A DNA stretch of 64,000 bases from Cohnella fermenti (lineage in GTDB: Bacteria; Bacillota; Bacilli; Paenibacillales; Paenibacillaceae), in the NCBI RefSeq assembly GCF_004801405.1, contig NZ_SSOB01000008.1, forward strand, positions 160,339-224,338, written 5' to 3'. The position numbers and the translations under genes are program-made. Numbering within the stretch: the stretch's first letter is position 1; each line of letters opens with the position of its first letter. This document shows positions 1 through 8,161 of this stretch, piece by piece. A model generated the notes under the pieces. It was not told the DNA's origin and made no database searches. It was given only the letters and a program-made list of their open reading frames with translations.

Positions 1-91
1 GGCGGACGGCGCCGATCTCGATGACCTCCATCGGGAGCTCGCTGGCGAACTTGCGCCCGTTGAATTCGATATCCAGAACGATATAGTCCAA
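1..91 (-). CDS. DEDDh 3'-5' exonuclease family protein, N-terminal fragment
   Basis: Only the first ~30 residues lie in the window; the gene runs off the left edge. The minus-strand reading starts at a TTG at position 91 behind a GGAGG Shine-Dalgarno and gives LDYIVLDIEFNG near its start. The D-x-E pair (DIEF) followed by VIEIGAV is the Exo I motif of DnaQ/KapD-like DEDDh exonucleases, where the acidic pair binds the catalytic metals. In spore formers the closest such single-domain proteins are KapD-like; the fragment is too short to choose between subfamilies. Confidence 0.72.
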   Translation of the reverse strand, partial: MDYIVLDIEFNGRKFASELPMEVIEIGAVR

Positions 92-364
92 TTGCGTAAC
101 CTCCGAATCGCGTCCTGCCTCCATTGTAGCAAATTCGCGGGGCGCAAGGATAGCGGGGAGGATGCGGATGATGCGAACGGTTGCCGAGAGGGGGCTGCGG
201 AGAGGTCCCGAGGAGAGGTGCCGAGGGGGGCGGAAGGGGATGCACAACTTATACTCCATATCCGATAGGCTCGTGCGGTCTATCCGTGCGGTCTTCCCGG
301 ATGTTCCCCTTCTCCACACACCGCACCCCCGTCCCTCCCTGATCCGGCGATTCCTGCGATTTTT

Positions 365-535
365 ATGTGGTTTTTCACATTCGGCGGCTCGGATTTTGGG
401 TGGATCGAGGCGTTTTATATGATTTTTGACATACATCCGGCATTTCGGGACGGAATTGCGGCTATGTATGTGGTTTTTCGCATTCGTTGGACCTCGAAGC
501 CCCTTTTAGCTCCGGACGTATGCGGTTTTTCGCAT
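365..535 (-). repeat. Four-palindrome intergenic repeat (family 1), inverted copy
   Basis: Four imperfect palindromes of the form ATGYGAAAAATCRCAT (read on the minus strand) start at 365, 417, 468 and 520, so the steps are 52, 51 and 52 nt. The same quartet occurs in plus orientation at 6808, 35090, 45511 and 62441. The spacers vary but keep some blocks. The rest of the 92-602 gap holds no convincing gene; short open frames there lack ribosome binding sites. Confidence 0.85.
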
Positions 536-602
536 AAAATCGCCCCAGAGACCGGTCATGGAACGGCACCAACGCGAATTGTCGCCTAAATTCCGGTGCC
601 CG

Positions 603-636
603 AAGAGAAAGCCGGCGCTCTGTCAGAGCACCGGCT
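603..636 (-). terminator. Intrinsic terminator of the EAL gene
   Basis: A GC-rich stem pairs 611-622 with 624-635 and is followed on the minus strand by a pyrimidine-rich tract (CTTTCTCTT). The stop codon of the EAL gene lies inside the hairpin. The T-run is weak. Confidence 0.6.
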
Positions 637-1891
637 CCACGATGTCGAGGAACAGCACGAGGCGTCTGCCGACCGGGATGGACAAGGTGCGAATCCATCT
701 TCGGGTGTTCAGATCGGCGTATTGCGGGGACAGCTTGGAGTCCGTTCTTCCTTCGATCTGCGACAGATGCGGGATGAAGTACGGCCGCCAGCTCCAGTCC
801 GACCCCCGGTATTCGCTCTCGATGTGCCAGCTTCCGTCGGGATTGCGCACGTGATTCGAGGAGATCTGGGTTCCGTTGTCCAGGCACAGATACACCCGGA
901 GGCAGAACGAGTCGAGATAGGGCACCCACCTCTGCAGAATGCAATCGGCTTCATCCGATGCCGCGGTGCCTTCCTCTTCCGCCTGGAAGCGGTGCTCCTC
1001 GGCCTCCAGCTCCTGATGGACGGCGTTCGAATGCATCGAGCGGAACAGCTCGGCCGCGCGCCTGACCCAATAGTGCTCGGTCCGGTGCAGAAGCTGCCGA
1101 TGCTCCTCCAGCTCCTCTTCGATCAGGCGGGCGAACTCGTCCCCCTTCCGGAAGTCCGGCTCCGCCGGGGAGAACAGGTACCCTTGCACATAGCGGGCGC
1201 CGATCTGAATCGCCCTCCGCAGATCCTGCCGGGTCTCCACCCCCTCGACAAGCAAGGAGGCGCCGATCTGCTCGGCCAAGGTCGAGAAGGAACGCAGAAC
1301 CCCCAGATAGCCGTCATGGCTCGCGCTTCGCTTCATCAGATGGATGTCCACCTTGAGCAGGTGGGGGCGAAGCTGCGCGATGCGGTCGTAGCTGCTGAAG
1401 TCGGAGCCGACGTCGTCGATCGCGATGCGGCAGCCTTGCTTCCGATAGATGTCGATGATCTCGCCCAGTTCCAGGAAGGAGCCGCGGAATTCCTCCTCGG
1501 TAATCTCGATGCATACCCGGCTCGGGTCGATGCCGTACCGGTCGAGAAGCTGAAGCGTGTGAAGCTCCCCCGTCAGCTTATAATGCCGATAGATCCACGA
1601 GGGCTTCAGGTTCAGGAAGATCGACGGAGGCTCCGGAAAGGTGCCGGCCTTGGCGATCGCCTTCTCCCGGAGCAGGCGGTCGATCCGGATCTGCTCGGAG
1701 ACGTCGACGCGCGAATCGGTGAAGAAGGGGCCGAGGCTCTTGACGCCGCCGTTCTCGTCGACCTGCCGGCCGAGCACCTCGTAGCCGACGATTCGTCTCG
1801 TATCCAGGGCCAATATGGGCTGATAATATGCCGCGATCTGCTCTTCCGGTGGAGAGAGGGGCACCGTGCGTGCGGATGCTTGTTCAGTCAT
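623..1891 (-). CDS. ykuI: EAL-domain protein with C-terminal PAS-like (YkuI-type) domain
   Basis: A 422-residue protein starting at ATG 1891 behind AGGGGGA. Residues ~20-260 form an EAL (c-di-GMP phosphodiesterase or sensor) domain: EVL at 38-40 replaces the EAL signature, with EITEEE, the DD of IAIDDVGSDFSSYD, KVD, VEGVETRQD and QGYLF following in order. The remainder (~290-422) looks like the PAS/Cache-like C-terminal domain of B. subtilis YkuI, including a regularly charged linker helix. Several metal and catalytic positions are kept, but EVL and DDVGS are not the textbook active forms. It could be an active phosphodiesterase or, like YkuI, mainly a nucleotide-binding sensor. The 250 nt upstream (1892-2144) show no strong promoter or terminator. 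Confidence 0.85.
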   Translation of the reverse strand: MTEQASARTVPLSPPEEQIAAYYQPILALDTRRIVGYEVLGRQVDENGGVKSLGPFFTDSRVDVSEQIRIDRLLREKAIAKAGTFPEPPSIFLNLKPSWIYRHYKLTGELHTLQLLDRYGIDPSRVCIEITEEEFRGSFLELGEIIDIYRKQGCRIAIDDVGSDFSSYDRIAQLRPHLLKVDIHLMKRSASHDGYLGVLRSFSTLAEQIGASLLVEGVETRQDLRRAIQIGARYVQGYLFSPAEPDFRKGDEFARLIEEELEEHRQLLHRTEHYWVRRAAELFRSMHSNAVHQELEAEEHRFQAEEEGTAASDEADCILQRWVPYLDSFCLRVYLCLDNGTQISSNHVRNPDGSWHIESEYRGSDWSWRPYFIPHLSQIEGRTDSKLSPQYADLNTRRWIRTLSIPVGRRLVLFLDIVEPVL

Positions 1892-2144
1892 GAGGCTGTA
1901 TCCCCCTAGGCTTCGGACAGCTAATCTTGTTGTTGATATTGTAAAGGAAGTTGACGTGAATGAATAGTAGATTTCGACGAATATTGCTAAAATACTCCAA
2001 ACATTCGACAAGCAGCACCGAGAATTCCGAAAATACAGCCGAAGCGAATGGGATACGTGTTGTCTCCGTGCGGTTTTGTCCGGGGGCGGATGGTCTCTGT
2101 CATCATATCTCACAAGAGATTCGCGGAAGGGGCAGGCAAGGAAG

Positions 2145-3125
2145 CTACGGCAGCCGGGAACCGATGCCGAGGCGAATCGCCTGCCGGACATAGGAGGCCG
2201 CGACGGCGATATCGAACGCCGCCATGCCCATCGGGTTGAAGAAGATCGGCTCCTCGGGCGGGATCGCTGCGAGCGCATTGTCCCAGATCGCCTGCCGGAG
2301 CGTCAGCACATCCGCCTCTTCAAGCCCGCAGCTTCGATGCAGCATCTCGATGTCGGTGTTCTCCCGGCATACCTCAAGCCAATCGTCGACGACGACCGCG
2401 CTCAAGCGATCGACGGATTCCGGCCGGTAGTCTCTCAGGCTGACGTTCAGAAGCAGCATGCCGGGGCGGGGAGGGCGGTCGATGTATCGTTCGGGAGAGG
2501 TGGTGCAGGTCAGGAACACGTCCGAACGCTCATAGACCTCCTGCCAGGAGGAACAGACCCGGACCCGCCGCCGGAGCTCCTTCGGCAGCGACGCCGCCGC
2601 AATGCCGCGCACGTCGAAGGCGCGGAGCTCGGCGATTCTGTCGCCATAGGCGGAGTGGAGCATCGCCAAGTGCATCCGTCCGATCGGGCCCATGCCGACG
2701 ATGCCGATGCGCAACCCCGCGGACGGCTCGGCGCTTCCCGGGCGGCTCTCCAGATATGCGCCCAGCATCGCCCCGCTGACGGCGGCCGTGCGGATGGCGC
2801 TCAGCTTGCCGCTGCGGAGGAAGGCGATCGGCTCCCCGGTGTGCGTATCGTTGAGGATCAGGGTGTTGTGCGCGCGGGGGAGGCCTCTCTCCAGATTGCC
2901 GGGGAAGCTGGCGATCCACTTGATTCCGCTCGCCTCCACCTCTCCGCCGACGAACGCGGGCATCGCGATGATCCGGTTGCGCGGATCGCGATACCGGAGA
3001 TAAGGCTTCAAGGGCTGCACGAGCTCAGCGGTGCCCTGCAGCCGCAGGACGTTCCGGACGAGGTGCATGAGCTCCGGCCAAGGGGTTCCGATGCGGGTGA
3101 TATGACGGTCGTTCAAGTAGATCAC
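2145..3125 (-). CDS. sbnB: N-(2-amino-2-carboxyethyl)-L-glutamate dehydrogenase SbnB-like (ornithine cyclodeaminase fold)
   Basis: 326 residues of the ornithine cyclodeaminase/mu-crystallin family. A Rossmann motif GIVGMGPIGRMH lies near residue 145, with substrate-site blocks SGIKWIASFPGN and SGKLSAIRTAAVSG upstream. In staphyloferrin B synthesis SbnB oxidatively hydrolyses the SbnA product to L-2,3-diaminopropionate and 2-oxoglutarate. The GTG start at 3125 overlaps the TGA stop of sbnA by four bases, so the two are translationally coupled; GGAGGG lies 10 nt upstream of it. Its position directly after sbnA makes the Dap assignment much stronger than family membership alone. Confidence 0.86.
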   Translation of the reverse strand: MIYLNDRHITRIGTPWPELMHLVRNVLRLQGTAELVQPLKPYLRYRDPRNRIIAMPAFVGGEVEASGIKWIASFPGNLERGLPRAHNTLILNDTHTGEPIAFLRSGKLSAIRTAAVSGAMLGAYLESRPGSAEPSAGLRIGIVGMGPIGRMHLAMLHSAYGDRIAELRAFDVRGIAAASLPKELRRRVRVCSSWQEVYERSDVFLTCTTSPERYIDRPPRPGMLLLNVSLRDYRPESVDRLSAVVVDDWLEVCRENTDIEMLHRSCGLEEADVLTLRQAIWDNALAAIPPEEPIFFNPMGMAAFDIAVAASYVRQAIRLGIGSRLP

Positions 3126-4102
3126 GGCGATCTGTCTCCCTCCGTCTTCGGGGAGAGCCCGGCGACCCATTCGTCGTTGTAGACCGTGTCCCAATAGCGG
3201 TCGCCGCGGTCCACGAGAATGGCCGCGCAGACGGAGCCCGCCGGGATATCCGCTTGCATCCGGCGGATCGCTGCGAGCACTCCGCCGGAGGAGGCGCCGG
3301 CGAGGATCGATTCCGTCCTCAGCAGGTCGCGGCAGCCGCGGACGCAATCGGGATCGTCCACGTAGACGACCCGATCGATGAGCTCGCTGCGCAATTGCTG
3401 CGGCACGATGGCCGCTCCGAGGCCGGGCAACCGTCTAACGGCCCGTCCCTCCCCGCCGAAGATTGCGCTGCCCGCGGCGTCGACGGCGACGACCCGCGTC
3501 GGCAGTCCGTCGTCGCGCACCCGCTCGGAGCAGCCGCGGATCGTGCCGCAGGTGCTTACTCCGCAGAACAAATAATCGATGCGGCCGAGCGCATCCCGCA
3601 GCTCGGGCATCGTCGTCTCGTAATGGGCAAGGTAATTGTCCGGGTTGCCGTATTGATTCGTCCAATAGCTGTCCGGGATCTCGGCGAGAAGCCGCTTCAC
3701 CCGCCGGATGCGGGCCGGCAAGTATTCGCCGGTGTCCGGGTCCGGCTTGTCGATCCACTCGATTCTCGCCCCCAGGCTGCGGATCAGTCGGAGGTGGTAG
3801 GCCGTCGTGCGGGCATCCAGCACGCAGATGAACGGCAGGCCGAGGTATCCGCAGATCTGGGCCAGGCTTACCGCGAGATTGCCGGAGCTGGACTCGATGA
3901 CGGTCGTCTGCGGCCCGATCTCGCCGCGTTTGATCGCCTGCCGCACCATGTGGAGAGCCGGCCGATCCTTGGCGCTGCCTCCCGGATTCATCAGCTCAAG
4001 CTTCGCGTATACCCGGAAGGGAGCATCCTCGAACATTCTCTTCAGGGGGACGAGCGGGGTTCGGCCTATCGTTGCGAGCACGCCTTCGTTCGGTTCCAAC
4101 AT
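3122..4102 (-). CDS. sbnA: 2,3-diaminopropionate biosynthesis PLP enzyme SbnA-like
   Basis: 326 residues of the cysteine-synthase/PLP fold-type II family. The PLP-binding lysine is in NPGGSAKDRPA (about residue 45), followed by the SSSGNLAVSLA asparagine loop and the glycine-rich GVSTCGTIRG phosphate loop. SbnA condenses O-phospho-L-serine with L-glutamate to form ACEGA for SbnB. The order here (adenylate-forming gene, sbnA, sbnB) is compact: 10 nt to the upstream gene and a 4-nt overlap with the downstream one. It could be read as a generic cysteine synthase, but adjacency to an SbnB homologue argues for Dap synthesis. Confidence 0.86.
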   Translation of the reverse strand: MLEPNEGVLATIGRTPLVPLKRMFEDAPFRVYAKLELMNPGGSAKDRPALHMVRQAIKRGEIGPQTTVIESSSGNLAVSLAQICGYLGLPFICVLDARTTAYHLRLIRSLGARIEWIDKPDPDTGEYLPARIRRVKRLLAEIPDSYWTNQYGNPDNYLAHYETTMPELRDALGRIDYLFCGVSTCGTIRGCSERVRDDGLPTRVVAVDAAGSAIFGGEGRAVRRLPGLGAAIVPQQLRSELIDRVVYVDDPDCVRGCRDLLRTESILAGASSGGVLAAIRRMQADIPAGSVCAAILVDRGDRYWDTVYNDEWVAGLSPKTEGDRSP

Positions 4103-4112
4103 TCACGCCCCT

Positions 4113-5345
4113 TCAACTGTAATAGATCTTCTTGTGCTTAATGGAGCTCTCCTCCGCAAGGCTGTCTTCGTCCAGCGCAAGCACCTGCAGCTCTTCCAGC
4201 AGGCCCCCCTCGACCATTCGTCCGATCTCGGGAATTCGCTCCCGCAGGTCCGCGCCGATGGCGGCAAGCTTCTCCGCCCCGATCCCGCCGCCCACATGCA
4301 CCCGCAGCTTGCCGCCGGCAACCTCGATCCGGACGATGGCCTGGCCGGCATGTCGGTAAACGACGTCCTCGATGTCGTAGACGCTGATCTTCTCCCCGTG
4401 CTTCAGCTCCGGTCCGATTCTTCGGACCAGCGCCTGGAAGCTCTGGCGCAGAGCTCCGTCCACCCGGATGGGCCGCAGGTCCCTTACGACGTCGTAGGTC
4501 ACGTAACGCACAGCCGGGAACGTCTCGCGAACCGACGAGGTAAGCGTCAGGATCGATTCGTCGTCTGCCAGCGAAGCCGGCTCGCCGCGCGCCGGCATCG
4601 GGATCGTGCGCAGCCCTTCGGCCCCGAGCCCCTCTGCGATCACATATCTTCCGTGTTCGTGCGAGTAGGATGCGATCGTTCCGATCTCGATGGAGCCGTA
4701 GGTGTCCATCACGTCCGTCTCCCGGATGCCGAGCCGCTCCGCCGCTCCGGCGATCCAGGCCGGGGCGGCGGCTTCTCCGACAAGGATGACCTTGCGTATG
4801 CGGAAGCGCAGCGGGTCGTCGGCCGCCCGCAGCAGGTTGTCGAGGATCGAAGGCATCGTATAGAGAACGTTCGGGCGCAGCTTCTCCAGCCTCTCTAGAT
4901 GCTTCTCCACCGGAAGGCGGAACGAGATCGACTCGGCCTGCAGCCCGATTCTGGCGAAGATGCCGGCCGCCGTATCGGCCGCATGGCCGGTGCCCATGTC
5001 GGACAACGCGCTGCGCACGCCCGTTCCCGCGAGGAACCATGCGAACATCCGACTCTTGATCTCGGCATAGGCTCGCTCGTCATTTTCGGAATAATAGATG
5101 GCCTTGCGCAGACCGGAGCTCGTTCCGGATGTCCGGTAGCAGCGCAGGTCCGGCCTTCGGCCCAGTGGCTGGTTCGGGGTGTAATAATGCTTCTCCAGCC
5201 GCTCGGAGGTCATCAGAGGCAGCTCGGCCAGCGGAACGTCTTCGTCCCGCGCGCGCAAGCACCCCTGCTCCCGGAGCGCCGACTCGTACCAGGGGAACTC
5301 CCGAAGCGTCTGCCGGATGATACGTCTAAGCTCGCTTGCTTCCAA
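4113..5345 (-). CDS. Phenylacetate-CoA-ligase/CoF-synthetase-like adenylate-forming enzyme
   Basis: About 410 residues. The YRTSGTSSGLRKAIYY block is the phosphate loop of AMP-binding (ANL) enzymes; VMDTYGSIEIG is the A5-like motif and the C-terminal part carries YDIEDVVYR and RIEVAGGKLRVHVG. The full-length frame opens at TTG 5354, but GGAGGGG is directly adjacent to that codon; the TTG at 5345 has the same Shine-Dalgarno at a normal 9-nt distance and is preferred. First gene of an operon with sbnA and sbnB. I infer that it activates an acyl or amino acid to be joined to diaminopropionate; substrate and product are unknown. No Fur box is evident upstream, so this may not be a siderophore. 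Confidence 0.75.
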   Translation of the reverse strand: MEASELRRIIRQTLREFPWYESALREQGCLRARDEDVPLAELPLMTSERLEKHYYTPNQPLGRRPDLRCYRTSGTSSGLRKAIYYSENDERAYAEIKSRMFAWFLAGTGVRSALSDMGTGHAADTAAGIFARIGLQAESISFRLPVEKHLERLEKLRPNVLYTMPSILDNLLRAADDPLRFRIRKVILVGEAAAPAWIAGAAERLGIRETDVMDTYGSIEIGTIASYSHEHGRYVIAEGLGAEGLRTIPMPARGEPASLADDESILTLTSSVRETFPAVRYVTYDVVRDLRPIRVDGALRQSFQALVRRIGPELKHGEKISVYDIEDVVYRHAGQAIVRIEVAGGKLRVHVGGGIGAEKLAAIGADLRERIPEIGRMVEGGLLEELQVLALDEDSLAEESSIKHKKIYYS

Positions 5346-5514
5346 CTTCGCCAACCCCTCCGCCGTCTCCGTATTCGTTCAAGCCTTCTACATTTTATGA
5401 GCCTAATCCGTAATGGTTCTGGGTCCGACTGGGTGCTTGCCCTTGCGAGTCGTGAGATTCGCCATATGGTATGGATACGCATGCGAAAAAAAAGGCTGCA
5501 GAGGAGAGGGAGCA

Positions 5515-6294
5515 GTGGGCGGACAACGGGATGTGCGGAGCAAGTGGGGGAAGACGAGGGTGATTCTGCGTTCGCGGCAGCTCGCCTCGCACGTGCCGGA
5601 GACGAGGCCGATGAATCGCGCGTCCCTTAAGGCGATGCTGGGCAAGTACGGCATGGTGTACGTGAAGCCGGATATCGGAGCCCGCGGCATCGGCGTCATG
5701 AAGGTGGCGAAGGGGAAGCGGGGGTATATGGTCCACTACGGCACCGTTCGGAAAAGACTGCCTTCGTTCAACGCCGCTTGCAAGTGGATCAAGGGACATC
5801 GGAGGAAGCGGAACTATCTGGTGCAGCGGGGGATCGTTATGGTCCGTCTCGGCGGCCGGCCGCTCGACTTCCGGGTGATGATCCAACGCAACGAGAGGAG
5901 AAGGTGGGAGGTGACCGGCACCTTGGCTCGGGTAGCTTCCCCGGGGAAGCCGGTGACGAACGGAAGCCAGGGCGGCACGATCTATCCGTCCAAGCGGATT
6001 CTGAACAAGGTGGCGGGCAGGGCCGCGGCGCCCGTTCTTCTGAATCGGTTCCGCACTCTCGCGAGGCGTTCGGCGGCTCGCTTGGCCATCCGCTATCCCG
6101 AGCTCAACGAGCTGGGACTGGACGTCGCCTTGGACACGAAGAGGAGATACTGGATTCTGGAGATCAACACGGCGCCCGACGCGAAGCCGTTCGTGCTGCT
6201 CGACGACCGATCGGCCATCCGGCGAATCGTCAAGCTGGGCAGGCGTTACGGGCGCATCTACGACCTGACGATCCGGAAGGCGAAGAAAGGGTAG
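5515..6294 (+). CDS. YheC/YheD-type ATP-grasp protein
   Basis: 259 residues from a GTG start at 5515 with a GAGGAGAGGGAG Shine-Dalgarno; the open frame extends 34 codons further but without a better start. ATP-grasp features include YVKPDIGARGIGVMKV (nucleotide-binding strand and glycine loop), a lysine-rich middle, RPLDFRVMIQ, and the metal-binding LDVALDTKRRYWILEINTAPD at the end. The family includes B. subtilis YheC/YheD, which are linked to the endospore coat. The substrate is unknown. Confidence 0.8.
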   Translation: MGGQRDVRSKWGKTRVILRSRQLASHVPETRPMNRASLKAMLGKYGMVYVKPDIGARGIGVMKVAKGKRGYMVHYGTVRKRLPSFNAACKWIKGHRRKRNYLVQRGIVMVRLGGRPLDFRVMIQRNERRRWEVTGTLARVASPGKPVTNGSQGGTIYPSKRILNKVAGRAAAPVLLNRFRTLARRSAARLAIRYPELNELGLDVALDTKRRYWILEINTAPDAKPFVLLDDRSAIRRIVKLGRRYGRIYDLTIRKAKKG

Positions 6295-6326
6295 CCGCGC
6301 TGACACCCGCGACGCCGAACGGAGCT

Positions 6327-6375
6327 GGAGCCGCTCCATAAGTCATCCCAATGGCGTGGGACGGCTCCTTTTTTT
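6327..6375 (+). terminator. Terminator of the ATP-grasp gene
   Basis: GGAGCCG at 6327 pairs with CGGCTCC at 6362, with an inner TCCCA/TGGGA pairing, followed by a run of about nine T. Confidence 0.85.
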
Positions 6376-6409
6376 GGCATCGTTGTCCCGTCTGGACCGC
6401 TCGCGAACC

Positions 6410-6780
6410 CTCCGCCGATCACCGAACACCGAACGCCGAATACCGAACGCCGAATATCGAGCACATGCCTCCCGCCGACCACCGACCAACCACTAAAAGA
6501 ACCGAACAACCAACGACTAACAACCAACAACCAACAACCAACCAATAACCAATCGATTAACAACCATCAGCCGACTATCCGCCGATTATCCGCCCCCTGC
6601 CGACCACTAACCAACCACATGCCAATCGCCGACCATTAACCTGCAGATCACCTGCCCGCCAGCCACACTGATCACGGAACACTAATCACCAACCACCAAC
6701 CACCGACCACCAATCACCAACCACCGACCACCCGCCGATTATCCGCCCATTCCGCCGACTACCGACCATACACCAATCCC
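6410..6780 (+). repeat. C/A-rich low-complexity tract
   Basis: About 370 nt of degenerate CCGA/ACCA/AACAACC repeats (CCGAACACCGAACGCCGAATACC, then ACCAACC-type units), almost free of G runs. There is no coding frame with a ribosome binding site. It looks like slippage-expanded DNA between a terminator and the family 1 repeat. Confidence 0.75.
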
Positions 6781-6807
6781 CCACCGAAGCCGCTGGCCCC
6801 CGATTTT

Positions 6808-6979
6808 ATGTGAAAAATCACATTGGCACTGCCCGAAACCGGGTACTTTGGGCGATTATATGTGGAAAATAGCATAAAATGGGCGGATTTCTGGCCCGAG
6901 GTGCTGGATATATGCGAAAAATCGCATAAAATCGGCGGATGGAGGGGGTTCGGAGCGGGATGAGTGTGAAAAATCGCAT
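6808..6979 (+). repeat. Four-palindrome intergenic repeat (family 1), plus copy
   Basis: Palindromes start at 6808, 6860, 6912 and 6964: three steps of exactly 52 nt. The first (ATGTGAAAAATCACAT) and third (ATGCGAAAAATCGCAT) are near-perfect. The copy sits between the terminator-plus-low-complexity region and the promoter of the methionine-rich gene. Confidence 0.88.
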
Positions 6980-7093
6980 AAAACCGCAACAGTTAATCGC
7001 AAAAGTCCGTGCACGGGAGGAAACAGGGGGAGCTGGAGAGGAGAGGGGGCGAGTGGAGGACGGAGGCTTTTTTCCCAAATGAATAAAAGTGTC

Positions 7094-7122
7094 TTGAACT
7101 TTCGCGGCCCCTATAGTATGTT
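7094..7122 (+). promoter_or_regulatory. Sigma-A promoter of the methionine-rich gene
   Basis: TTGAAC, 17-nt spacer, TATGTT. Transcription would start about 7130, just upstream of the GGGAGGGGG ribosome binding site at 7138-7145. Confidence 0.55.
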
Positions 7123-7153
7123 GGTAATAACTGGACGGGAGGGGGTGAACGGG

Positions 7154-7363
7154 GTGGAGAAGATGACGATGCAGATGATGATGGCGATGTGTATGGAAGA
7201 AATGATGTGCAAGATGAAGTGCATGCAGATGATGATGGATCAAATGAGCGAGATGGGCATGGACGGCATGGACATGGACATGATGATGAATAAGATGCAG
7301 GAATGCGACGAGATGATGACCCGCATGATGGCGTCGATGCGAGACATGAAGGTATCCATGTAA
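7154..7363 (+). CDS. Methionine-rich small protein (31 Met in 69 residues)
   Basis: The likely start is GTG 7154 behind a strong GGGAGGGGG; ATG 7163 is an alternative. The 69-residue product is about 45% methionine with four cysteines and many Asp/Glu/Lys, in runs such as MQMMM and DMDMMMNKM. There is no signal peptide or clear membrane segment; it should form a charged amphipathic helix. Met- and Cys-rich short proteins can bind Cu(I)/Ag(I) or act as methionine reserves or oxidant scavengers, but nothing here fixes a role. The strong ribosome binding site and own promoter argue that it is a real gene and not a low-complexity accident. A weak hairpin plus T-run (about 7458-7478) follows. Confidence 0.72.
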   Translation: MEKMTMQMMMAMCMEEMMCKMKCMQMMMDQMSEMGMDGMDMDMMMNKMQECDEMMTRMMASMRDMKVSM

Positions 7364-7516
7364 GGCGGCTGGCGGGCCGGCGGACATGGCAGCGGCAGAG
7401 CCGACTTCGGCATGCCGGATTGAATACTTAACTTCCCCAATAAGTGCGCAGAGCGGATGACCGCATGCGGGCTTTTTTCGTTTGCTGCGAAGTTCCCCCG
7501 CGAGTTGCCGAACAAG

Positions 7517-7852
7517 CTACCGAATCAGCTCCCGGATCTGACGCGAGATGGAGACGCGCTGCTGCTTCAGCTCCAACACCGTTCGCTGCAACGTCTGCCG
7601 ATGGATTGCGTTCCGGTCCGCCCGAATTCGGTCGTAGATCTCCAGCATGCGTCGGTTGACGGAATCGAATCGGCTCCAGAGCTCCTGCAAGGCAAGATGG
7701 TTAGACAGAAGGCGGATAGGCTCTTCCCGCTGGCTTAAGGCGCCGAGAAGCTCATCCTGCCAATCCGAATCCCCGATCCGAACCGCGTAATTATAGAGAT
7801 CGAGATGATCGTTCACCCAAGTGTCGGCGGCTTGATCGCGCTTGCTGGCCAT
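7517..7852 (-). CDS. Conserved-looking hypothetical protein
   Basis: 111 residues from ATG 7852 with AGGAG upstream; a longer reading to 7921 has no ribosome binding site. The sequence is helical and charged (DLYNYAVRIGDSDWQDELLGAL, LQELWSRFDSVNRRMLEIYDRIRAD) and ends in a possible coiled coil (TVLELKQQRVSISRQIREL). It is probably cytoplasmic. I do not recognise the family. Confidence 0.65.
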   Translation of the reverse strand: MASKRDQAADTWVNDHLDLYNYAVRIGDSDWQDELLGALSQREEPIRLLSNHLALQELWSRFDSVNRRMLEIYDRIRADRNAIHRQTLQRTVLELKQQRVSISRQIRELIR

Positions 7853-8012
7853 CGTCGGACTCTCCTGTCGGATTAATTTACCTAGTATTATACTCGGAAA
7901 TATAAGAATAGCAAGGGGCAACCCGCGAATAGGAATTCAAATTTTCGGCCAGCGAATGATCGAATCGGCCAGCCAACAATCGAACTTCGGCGGAATTTTC
8001 GGCAATCGAAGG

Positions 8013-8041
8013 TTGACATATCCAATGAGAACAATTATCAT
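8013..8041 (+). promoter_or_regulatory. Sigma-A promoter with overlapping Fur box
   Basis: TTGACA at 8013, 17-nt spacer, TATCAT at 8036. A Fur-type 7-1-7 palindrome, TGAGAACAATTATCA (8026-8040), matches the consensus TGATAATNATTATCA at 12 of 14 defined positions and covers the -10 box. Iron-replete repression of the downstream ATPase is expected. Confidence 0.8.
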
Positions 8042-8161
8042 TTTTACATATCGAGTTTACTGAGAAATATTTTCAATGTCCGGATGCTAAAGCACGTCAC
8101 GCAACGCTATTTATAGATAAGAGCGGCCGCATTTCTATGCCGCTGCGCGAGGAGAGATCGC

